Of a stretch of DNA of 64,000 bases, positions 22,076 to 31,642 are shown piece after piece. The first letter of the stretch is position 1, and each line of letters starts with the position of its first letter. A model generated the notes under the pieces. That model was not told where the DNA came from. It did not search any database and was given only the letters and a program-made list of their open reading frames with translations. Source of the DNA: Amphiduros pacificus (lineage: Eukaryota > Annelida > Polychaeta > Phyllodocida > Hesionidae). Position numbers and translations under genes: made by a program. The stretch is from contig OX439002.1 in assembly GCA_949316495.1 (NCBI GenBank), positions 14,564,001 to 14,628,000 of the forward strand. The letters are read 5' to 3'.

Positions 22076-23352
22076 AGACCTCAGTGCCATTATATACTAT
22101 GCTCCATAGCCACAAAAAAATTAAATCTATGAATGGTTAGATATGATAAGGGACATGGGGCATATATTTGCTTGCTGATTCTATTGTGAAAAAAGTTGAG
22201 AATCTTTTTTGCTATGGCTATTTTCCTCTTAAAATTATTAGAATTTTTCATTTTTTCAGAAGTTTGACCTCCTAATTCAACCCCTTAAAAAATTACTCAA
22301 TTAGTGAACAATTCAGAGAGGTAATTGGTACCCTATAGATGGTTCCCTGAAAAGGAAAACAACATTGAAATGACCCTCATATAAAAAAATCGTTGTGCAA
22401 AAAAACATTAAAATTATGAGAGTTTTCATTTTTTATAAGTTTGACCTCCAAATTCAACCCCTTAAAAAAATTGCTCAATTAGTGAAAATTCAGGGAGGTA
22501 CTTGGTACCCTATAGATGGTTCCCTAAAAAGGAAAACAACATTGAAATGACCCTCATATAAAAAAATCGTTGTGCAAAATTCAATTAAAATCAGGAGAAT
22601 TTTTCATTTTTTTCCAGGTTTGACCTCCTAATTCAACCCCTTAAAAAAATTGCTCAATTAGTGAAAAGTTCAGGGAGGTACTTGGTACCCTATAAATGGT
22701 TCCCTAAAAAGGAAAACAACATTGAAATGACCCTCATATAAAAAAATCGTTGTGCAAAAAACCATTAAAATTATGAGTTTTTCATTTTTTTCCAAGTTTG
22801 ACCTCCCAATTCAACCCCTTAAAAAAATTGCTCAATTAGTGAAAAATTCAGGGAGGTACTTGGTACCCTATAGATGGTTCCCTAAAAAGGAAAACAACAT
22901 TGAAATGACCCTCATATAAAAAAATCGTTGTGCAAAAAAACAGATTTTTTTCATTTTTTGTAATGTTTGACCTCCTAATTCAACCCCTTAAAAAAATTGC
23001 TCAATTAGTGAAAAATTCTGGAAGATACTAGGGACCCTATAGATGAATCCCTATAAAGGACACCACCATTGAAACAGCTCTCATAATTATTTTTAACTGT
23101 AGAATATATAATATTGGGGTTTTTTTCAAAGTCTAATTTCAACCATTTTTTTGGCACCTTTAAATTAATTTTTTTGCATTGGGATTTTTTGTGGCAATAT
23201 ATATATCCCCTGGTAGTAATCCGTGCAAATTTGAAAAGAATTGAAGCATTGCGTCATATGTTTTTTAGTTAAAATGTAACGCAAAGTCAAATTTTCGGAA
23301 AAAAAATTGAAAAATGAACTGTGAACTGTGAAATATCTTCCCGCACTCCAAG

Positions 23353-23685
23353 TAATAATACAGGCTATATAAGTCCCGGGGGGTTGGGGGGCTACTGCCA
23401 TATGCGTGCCGCTATATATGTGAGGCTGAATGGGGTGTTTTTTCTGGAGATTTGGATCTGCCGGGTAACCTTTTAAGGCTATTACTAATACTACATCGGG
23501 TGATTATTTATGTCCCAAAAGGGATTTACCGGGATACATGTTTACCTCAGATGAGTTTCATAGGATGAAGAGAACTCTCCAACAAAGAGTTCAATAGCAC
23601 TACATAAACAGTAAGTTGCAATTAAGTCTGGCCATGCATGGCATAGACACAGCAGGGTTTAAAGGACTGGGTATAAGGACATTCC
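23353..23685. other. Unassigned spacer between repeat elements
   Basis: No gene or known repeat was recognised. A short G run lies near 23378-23390. Confidence 0.4.
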
Positions 23686-23689
23686 CCAC

Positions 23690-25232
23690 CCGGACATTCC
23701 CCACCTGGACATTCCCCACCCGGACATTCCCCACCTAGGACATTCCCCACCCGGACATTCCCCACCCACCATCATTCCCACCCTTCAGCCCCCATATACC
23801 ATTTGATACACCCCCTCCCACCACCATAACTTCCTTGGGGCCCCCCTCCCTAACCATGTAGCTAGTTGTTGTTTGTTGCTATTAATTGTCCCTGTGGGTA
23901 GTCATTCTGGCTAAAAGCTGTTGATTGCCCTACAGTTGTTATTTGCCTTGGAATTTAATACTACACTAACTTGTCTAGTTAACACTTTTTTACTTTTTCA
24001 CAATTTTTTTTTTTATTTACAATTAATCAAATACATTTATATTTACATACACATACAGGCACACACATTTATTTACATACAGATACAATCACATTTATAT
24101 TTACAAACACAATTTATTTACATACACATACCTAAGGCGTGAAAAGCTGTTGATTTGCTCAACCATATGTGTGAGCAATTCTGATTGGTTTATTGTGTCA
24201 TGTGACTTCTGTCCATGAGTTAATCTTGGATATAGTTTTCATTGGTCAGCATTATCACATGATCTTTTTGGAGCAGATCTTATATACATATTTGATTGGC
24301 TCACAGTATCACATGATTACTTTGGAGCAGATCATAGGAAATTACAATTGTTTATGCATTGAGCAAATCTAGAGTTATTTCAAAATTGGGAATAAAGAAA
24401 ATACCTTTATTCAATTTAATTAAGTTTAATTGCAAAATGAAATATAAATTTTATTATAAGTTATAAGATACAAATAGCTCAACTTAAGCTAAGTAGTTAA
24501 GATTTCTATATTTGTATCTATACCCCTGTCGGCCACGGGCCGTGGCGCAGTTGGTTAGAGCGCCAGCTTATTAGCACCAGTTCCTCTGTGGTGATCCAAA
24601 GATCCGTGCCGGGATGGAACTCATGATACAATTTCCCATATGAGCTGAGGCCCATGCCTAAAGGGTTAACCCGTTGTCCTTTTAAATCTGTGACTGGGTG
24701 GGTTGTCATGTCAAGCACCTGCGATATGACAATTCAGTGAAGCAGCACTATTTCTGCTACAAGTAGGTCTCATCACGAAATGACTGAAATAATGTTGAAA
24801 GTGATGTAAAGCCCCAAATAAACAAATAAACAAAAAATCTATACCCCTGTCAAACTGTGATTGCATTTGAATGTGAATGTCTTCTTTAATCGTCTTACTT
24901 TCGGTATCAATTTCTTCAAGCTATTTCACCCAGAATTTTTTTTCATTTTGCCAAATTGACTTTTCTATCATGTTAAGCAGGTTTGTTTACCCTATGTGAG
25001 TTATTTTCAAGTAGATGTGTGAAGCAGAAATTAGTTTTTCGACTTGATCAAAACGCAAGTAGCGCTAAGGAATCTATATAAGTACAGTCGTTCTTAATGT
25101 TCATAATTATGAGGTGTAAGGGTAAACAGATACCTTGAGATTACATCTAAGGAAATAGAGTCATACACTAAGTGGGTGAGAAATGTCCGGGTGGGGAATG
25201 TCCGGGTGGGGAATGTCTGGGTGGGGACAGTT
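23690..25232. mobile_element. Possible TIR element bounded by inverted 15-bp minisatellites
   Basis: The left end (23690-23772) is a run of about six GGACATTCCCCACCC units. The right end (25170-25232) is three to four copies of the complement, GGGTGGGGAATGTCC. The inverted arrangement suggests termini of a non-autonomous element whose ends are themselves tandem repeats. The interior holds an A/T/C-rich stretch with repeated ttatttacatac (24010-24130) and a SINE at 24531-24836. No target duplication was identified. Confidence 0.5.
24531..24836 (+). mobile_element. tRNA-derived SINE with a perfect 15-bp target-site duplication
   Basis: The head contains a Pol III box A region (gtggcgcagttggttagagc). 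The body and tail match the SINE at 46947. The sequence atctatacccctgtc occurs on both sides (24516-24530 and 24837-24851) and is a target duplication made by LINE-type integration. Compared with the 46947 copy, this copy lacks about 18 bp that include box B (ggttcgaacccc), so it should not be transcribed efficiently by Pol III. Confidence 0.92.
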
Positions 25233-25254
25233 AAAATTTTATGATTTTGTAATA

Positions 25255-25995
25255 TATCTATATCAACCCCTTATGTTAGTTGCTCAATTAGAAAGATTCA
25301 TGAAGGTATTACACACCCTATTACTGAATTTCTATAAAAGACAACACCATTGAAACATCCCTCATATGAAAAATATATCCCACCAAAATCAGTTACAAAT
25401 GGGTTAATTTTTCAAATATTTCATGTTTGACCTCTTTGTTCAACCCCTTATACTAATTGCTCAATTAGTGAAAAATTTTGGCAGATACTATGTACCCTGT
25501 AGATGAATCCCTATAAAGGAAAACATCATTGAAACATCTCTCATATGGAAAAAAAATGTACAAAATAAAAATATAAATTATAGATTTTTAATTTCTTTCT
25601 CATGTTTGACCTCTTAATTCAACCCCTTTTGATAATTGATCAATTAGTGAAAAATTCTGGAAGATACTAGGGACCCTATAGATGAATCCCTATAAAGAAC
25701 ACCACCATTGAAACAGCTCTCATAATTATTTTTAATTGCAGAATATATAATATTGTTTTTTTTCAAAGTCCAATTTCAACAATTTTTTTTTCACCTTTAA
25801 ATTTATTTTTTTGTATTGGGATTTTTTGTGGCAATATATATATATCCCCTGGTAGTAATCCCTAAAAATTTGGAAAGAATTGAAGCATTGCGTCATATGT
25901 TTTTAAATTAAAATGTAACGCAAAGTCAAATTTTTGAAAAAAAAATTGAAAAATGAACTGTGAACTGTGAACTATGAAATATCTTCCCGCACGTG
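25255..25995 (-). mobile_element. Solo foldback arm (right-type)
   Basis: The segment ends at about 25995 with the same terminus as the foldback element at 16619-23352 (gaaatatcttcccgcac) and carries the same outer domain. Three diverged copies of the inner unit follow inward (caacccctt at about 25265, 25442 and 25622). No matching left arm is present next to it, so it is a solo or partial copy. It is more diverged than the arms of the 6.7-kb element. Confidence 0.8.
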
Positions 25996-26099
25996 TAAAA
26001 TGTACATGCTCGACCGAACTAGCCCAATATGGAGTGGGCTGATTGCCAGATCTTCAAATGTCACCACAGATGCTCTTGTTTGACAAAAAATGGAAATTA

Positions 26100-28085
26100 A
26101 TTATGTGTGTGGACGTTACTACAGTTATGATCCGCGTTGTGTGTTGTGTGTGGACGTGTACTAGTTATAATCTGAGATGTGTTTAGTGTGTTGATATGTA
26201 TTTCACGTATAATCTGAAAAGTGTGTTGATGTGTACTTCAATAATAATAGTTGTGTGTAGTGGGGCCCCCATAGGGGGGGTATGAAAAACCCAATAATCC
26301 CCCTTTTTTTACCTAAAAATCCAAAAATCCTTATCTTTTGTAGCCAAAAATCCTTAAATATTTTTCCCCTCAAATCTAAAAATCCAAAAGTATAAAACAA
26401 AAAATCCTAAAATATGTTTACATTTAGTACAAATTTATTTAGCAATGAATTACATAACATGCATGATATAACATGATATTTAGTGTTTCACACAGGTCAT
26501 GCCACATTACAAAATGTACTTGCAGAGTCCACTTGAGCCCACAGAGTTTGAAATTAACAGTAATCTCACTGTTATAGTGATACGGAGACACCCAATCCTT
26601 TTGAACATATTCAAAATTAGTAAAAAAAGTAATCTGTGTCTTTCCTTTTTTTTGAAACTCTTTTAGGCCTAGTGGCCCTTGTGTCACTAGTAAATGACAA
26701 CTGAGATAATTCCTCACTAATTAACTCTTGCTGCTCATTGGGTGTCTCCGTATCACCCTGATCCTTTATCAGGTCCAAAAGATTGATCAAAACCTCCTCA
26801 TTCAGAACAATTATATCATCCTTTGGAACATATTCATAGTTAGTATCATCTAAAACAGTGATGACATTTTCTCTATCTATGACACATTGTTTTGATTTGA
26901 GAACTCTGTGGGCTCAAGTGGGCTCTGCAAGTAGATTTCCCCTTTACATTTTCCCTTCTCAAGCATATCTTGCCTCAGTTTACATATATGCACATGTTTG
27001 ATTGTGTTAATAACTACAACAGAACCTTTTTTGACATAGACACTTCTCCCTTGTGAGGGCTCCAACACACTCTGGCCACCAGTTGATGATCCTAAACACT
27101 TTCCTCAAAATCCAAAAATCCCAGATATTTCACCCCAAAAATCCAATAATCCCTCTTTTTTAGGCCAAAAATCCAATAATCCTAAAACCCTATGGGGGCC
27201 CCTGTAGTGTATGGACATGTATTACCGGTAGTTAAAATCTGAGTTGTGTGTTGATGTGTGCTAGTTATAATCTGAGATGAGCCTGGTGTGTTGAGGTATA
27301 TTACAGTTATAATCTGAGATGAGCCCGGTGTGTTGAGGTGTATTACAGTTATAATCTGAGATGAGCCCGGTGTGTTGAGGTATATTACAGTTATAATCTG
27401 AGATGAGCCCGGTGTGTTGAGGTGTATTACAGTTATAATCGGAGATGAGTTTAGTGTGTGGACGTGTATTAGTTATAATCTGGGATGTACGTTGTGTGTT
27501 GATGTGTACTACTGTTATAATCTGAGATGTACGTTGTGTGTTGATGTGTACTATTGTTATAATCTGGGATGTACGTTGTGTGTTGATGTGTACTACTGTT
27601 ATAATCTGGGATGTACGTTGTGTGTTGATGTGTACTACTGTTATAATCTGGGATGTACGTTGTGTGTTGATGTGTACTACTGTTATAATCTGGGATGTAC
27701 GTTGTGTGTTGATGTGTACTACTGTTATAATCTGAGATGTACGTTGTGTGTTGATGTGTACTACTGTTATAATCTGGGATGTATGTTGTGTGTTGATGTG
27801 TACTACTGTTATAATCTGGGATGTACGTTGTGTGTTGATGTGTACTACTGTTATAATCTGGGATGTACGTTGTGTGTTGATGTGTACTACCGTTATAATC
27901 TGGGATGTACGTTGTGTGTTGATGTGTACTACTGTTATAATCTGGGATGTACGTTGTGTGTACTACTGCTATAATCTGGGATGTACGTTGTGTGTTGATG
28001 TGTACTACTGTTATAATCTGGGATGTACGTTGTGTGTTGATGTGTTCTACTGTTATAATCTGGGATGTACGTTGTGTGTGGACCA
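26100..28085 (+). repeat. 42-bp minisatellite, split by a TIR element
   Basis: The unit contains gttataatctgggatgtac and gttgtgtgttgatgtgtac. About 20 nearly uniform copies span 27240-28085. Diverged copies occupy 26100-26261, on the other side of the element at 26262-27202. The 42-bp period leaves long open frames on both strands (up to 258 codons), which are not regarded as genes. Confidence 0.93.
26262..27202. mobile_element. TIR DNA transposon, about 941 bp, inserted in the 42-bp array
   Basis: The ends are perfect 15-bp inverted repeats, GGGGCCCCCATAGGG at 26262-26276 and its complement at 27188-27202. The flanks share tgtagt(g) (26256-26262 and 27203-27209), giving a 6-7 bp target duplication. 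Subterminal zones carry repeated ccaaaaatcc and ccaataatccc words. Inside are further inverted pairs: 26516-26550 with 26899-26934, and about 26574-26604 with 26735-26765. No transposase is visible; the small minus-strand frames (92 and 63 codons) have no recognised domain. The superfamily is not assigned; the target length would suit Dada-like or hAT-like elements. Confidence 0.85.
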
Positions 28086-28710
28086 ACCATGTACACACAC
28101 AATGTACACACAATTTAAGTGTTGCTAGTAGGGGTATAAGGGTTGTCATTTTGATCTCAAACCTGTCACTTTTTGTTTTGACAGACGTATATTTGCAATT
28201 ACCCATTACAAATATCATGCCTCTTTCAACTTGAAGGGTGCTCATTTTTTAAATATGTTCGACTGTTGGTATTCTGAGGTATGATCAGCCCTATATTTTG
28301 TCCAGTAAGAGTTCAGATAGGAATAATGTCAATGGAAGGAATTCTTTTGAAACCATTTTTGGGTTTTGTTTAATCTTCTAAAAGTCTGTGAAAGTAAGGT
28401 GTCAAATATCATATAGATTGGGGCAAGTATGGGTTGTTGGATATGCCTCCTAAATAGAAAGGGAAAAGTCAATTGTGATTGTGGGAACCAAACTGAAACC
28501 AAGATGGAAATTGGTTGAAATTTGACCAAATATTTTTCATGATCCAAACACCTAATACTGTGGGTTAAGCAATCGGGTTGTGAACTGCTGCCATGCTTGA
28601 GCAATTGCACATGTCCAATTAAAATTGAATACCATGCCAAGGGAGGCACCTGGTGGTAAACAGTGGAACTAACTGTTGAAACGGGTACAGATAAATGATG
28701 TTATGGGTTT
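28086..28710. other. Unassigned stretch
   Basis: A minus-strand frame at 28329-28649 (106 codons) has no recognisable domain. No exon or repeat could be supported. Confidence 0.35.
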
Positions 28711-29169
28711 TAGTGTTCTCCAATCACCCATCGGCAAAGCCCAGATAGGTGATCTGGAGGGGTTTGTCGAACGTCCATGATCTCTACCAACTCCAACCAA
28801 AGAAAAGTTTGGTGGAGTTGATTGAGCTCTAGTGAAGTAAAAAATCGCCAGCTATAAAAACTGTGGTAAACCCGTTTAAACGTCAAAATTGAACCCGTTT
28901 CAACTGCCGTTAAAACGGGTTTGATTCAATTTTTGCAGCTGGCGATTATTATCAAGTATTTATATTTTCTTTATTTAATGTTATCCAAAAAATAATCAAG
29001 CTTTTTTGTGAGATTTTAGACATAATCATACATAAAATATGAATTATAACTTAAACAGTTGGGTATTTAAAAAATCACATCTAAACGAGATTAAAACCAA
29101 AAAGCAAAGATCTCAGACCTCTCCAGATCACCTATCTGGGCTTTGCCGATGGGTGATTGGAGAACACTA
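28711..29169. mobile_element. MITE with TIRs of about 50 bp and a 9-bp target duplication (Mutator-like)
   Basis: The terminal inverted repeat starts TAGTGTTCTCCAATCACC at 28711 and ends with its complement at 29169; homology runs about 50 bp into each side. The sequence tatgggttt flanks both ends (28702-28710 and 29170-29178). A 9-bp duplication with long TIRs is the signature of Mutator-like elements. A nested inverted pair lies inside: atcgccagct near 28845 with agctggcgat near 28938, and aaacccgttt with aaacgggttt closer to the centre, so the whole element can fold into a hairpin. No coding capacity. Confidence 0.88.
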
Positions 29170-29215
29170 TATGGGTTTGTTGTGTAACTTTTGGTATTTT
29201 TGTCTAATCCAAAAG

Positions 29216-29341
29216 AGAGGGAAAAAGAGCATGTCAGGTAAAGAAGAGAAAGTGAGGGGTAAAGGAGGTAAATTCATGAAAAAGAAGTTGAAGAAGCAGT
29301 ATGAGAATGTTGCATTATGTACTGGTGACCCACAGTCTTGA
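29216..29341 (+). CDS. Possible terminal exon of an unrecognised gene
   Basis: A possible acceptor (ccaaaag) is followed by an in-frame stretch ending at a TGA at 29339-29341. It encodes a very basic tail (KGGKFMKKKLKKQ) resembling nucleolar or ribosome-biogenesis C-termini in composition only. An AATAAA hexamer follows at 29479-29484. No upstream exons were found, so it could be chance or a relic whose 5' part lies outside what can be recognised here. Confidence 0.2.
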   Translation, partial: RGKKSMSGKEEKVRGKGGKFMKKKLKKQYENVALCTGDPQS

Positions 29342-29484
29342 ATTGAAATAAGTATGATTGTGTTTCACATTTGTTACATTGGTAATGCATTATCATGATT
29401 ATATTAATTATTATGTAAATACTAATTTCAAGATTTGTCAATATAAATGATAAGTGCTGAACTATGTTTAATAACATTAATAAA

Positions 29485-31642
29485 GTCTTCTTTCAAATGA
29501 ATTGGGAAAGATTTCTTATGTTAATTCATCATTAATAGTGCACAAAACGCCATTTTTGTATTATATTATAAATTTGAAATGGTCGTTGTGAAAAAAATAG
29601 TATGGTGTTATATGATTTTTTTTATTTCATATGATTCATAAGTCAGTTAGCTTCACAGTTGCAAAATATTTTTACTCTAGCATGGATTTTGGAATTTTGG
29701 TAATGGATTTCTTAAAAAATGTTACGTTTTTCTTACCATTTCTAATATAAAAACTTGAATAATAAACATCAGTGTAAAAAAAAATCTAACCTGGTTAGCA
29801 CTATTTTTTTTTCTATTATTTGATTTGATAGATAATGAGTTACACATGTGAATTTTTTCAGAATTTTGACATGGGTTTTGATTTCTCACATTGGCATGGT
29901 ATTCAATTTTAAGATAAAGGCATCTGGATTTTTTTCATAGGGAAAGAGAACATAGCAATTTTACTCATGCCTTCCATCTATTGGCCTTTTTATTTATAAA
30001 AATGGATCTGCTTTTGTGATAACTATGCAACAAAAAAACAAAAAACAAAAATAAAGACATGGATGGAATACTGTGTATTCTTTAAAAAAAAAGTGTGTGA
30101 GGGCCACAGCTGGGTGGCCTGAATTTATTTTTACTTATATAACTTGTTAAAATAAAAACAGTTTTTTTCATACTTTTAATTTTCTAGACACAGATATTAC
30201 ACAATTATACAAGTATTTTACCTTAAGAATATTAAAACACAATATTCAAAATATACATAGCTTAAACTACTGCATAATACAGTCATACTGAGTTAATTTC
30301 CCATTTCCTGATAACTTTATAATTGTGTGAAAATCACGAAACCATTTTTTTACATAAAATATTCTTAGGTAATAAAATTATGTAAAATACATCCAACAAA
30401 ATCCCTTCTTCTCAATAATTTCAATGTTATTCAAAAGTATGTGTCATGCCTTGAAATAATTTTTGATTAAAAGTTAAAAGTTCTTGAGTCATTCACCTTT
30501 GGAAGTAGGTGTATCTCATGGGGAGAGAAATATGTGAGGTTTTCCCCCACCTGGACACTATTGTCTCATTTGATTGCAACATGAACTTCAAATCATTGGT
30601 ATGTTCCCATACATAATTATTTAAATGATTAAGTCAAATATGACCAAATACAATGATAGGCATTATCATTTAAATGTAAATTTTAAAAATGGAAACATAT
30701 CAAATTGTACATATCAAATGAAATCTTAATTTTTTTGGTTTTAGAAAAGGTGGGACTACGAGATTTTAACTGTTTATCATGCAATGACTAAGGTGATCAC
30801 AAATTATTTCATGTTAAAATACTTGTACATAAATTCATTAACATTAGCAAATTTAGTATCTACACTTTAACAAGAGTTACTCAATATACACTATTACTTT
30901 TACTTTATTTTAGATTCATTCACACATCATTATATATTGTTACTTTTGTGACAAGTGAATATGCTGATTTCTTGTGTGTCCTCTCCTACCACACCAAACT
31001 CATTTTGAATTGTTGACTAGCAAACTATTTAAATTCTTCAAGTTTTAATGGACTTTCTTTCTTTCACCATTCAATTGTGATTTTCAAACAATAACAAAAC
31101 ATGTTTGTAACATAATTAAACATTACACATACAACAAATTTAAATCGAATATTTGAACTTTTATTTGGCATTATATACATATATAATGCACTTTATTTTC
31201 TTACTCAAAATTATGGGAAGGCAATAATCAGAAGCAAGACTCTTTTGTTGGAGTCAAACACTGATTTGGTTATGCATAAATGTGACCAAATGAGGTTACA
31301 CATGATCATTGTGTGGCAATATTAGGTCACACATTGCTTGTGCATGGTCTTGCATGCCAAAAAAGAGGTATGCTCCAACTGTTTCAAAGTGAAAGACACA
31401 CTGACCCATTCTCTTCAACAAAACAAACAAAATATATCATTTTACATTACATTTAGATTAATAGCTTTTTGTAATGGGATAAATTCATTGATCTTTGCTG
31501 CATTAATTCATTTTCCTACATGCCACTTATGTAATCTAACAACCAATAATTTAACTACTCTATCACCTATCACCATTGCATCAATATTGGAACAATTTCT
31601 GCCTTAATAATGAAAATTTAACACATTTACACCTTAATTTCT
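29485..31642. other. AT-rich gene-free stretch, including the ATP6V1F 3' UTR
   Basis: Nothing with coding character was seen. On the minus strand the 3' UTR of ATP6V1F starts at 31642, and AATAAA hexamers (TTTATT on the plus strand) near 31163 and 31192 are candidate poly(A) signals. Homopolymer A and T runs are common. Confidence 0.4.

Larger units (their letters stand above)
16619..23352. mobile_element. Foldback-type element with tandem-repeat inverted arms, non-autonomous
   Basis: The outer ends are inverted repeats: CTTGGA then GTGCGGGAA at the left (16619-16634) and the complement at 23338-23352. Each arm starts with a non-repeated outer domain of about 370 bp. This is followed by an inner domain of tandem units of about 175-180 bp (gagcaatttttttaaggg, gaattaggaggtcaaac): roughly 21 units at 16985-20590 in the left arm and 5 inverted units at about 22230-23010 in the right arm. 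The loop (20594-22200) holds a degenerate 31-bp repeat. This is the layout of Drosophila FB and sea urchin TU foldback elements. No transposase frame is present, so mobility would need a trans-acting source. A target duplication is not clear, although aagtaa is present near both ends. Confidence 0.85.

Noticed and set aside
24538-24610. Functional tRNA gene
   Set aside because: The tRNA-like head is followed by a SINE body and tail, has a target duplication, and this copy lacks box B. The 46947 copy is likewise a SINE.
27414-28245. Frames of 186 and 258 codons in the 42-bp array
   Set aside because: Periodic frames on both strands from a 42-bp repeat; no evidence of expression signals.
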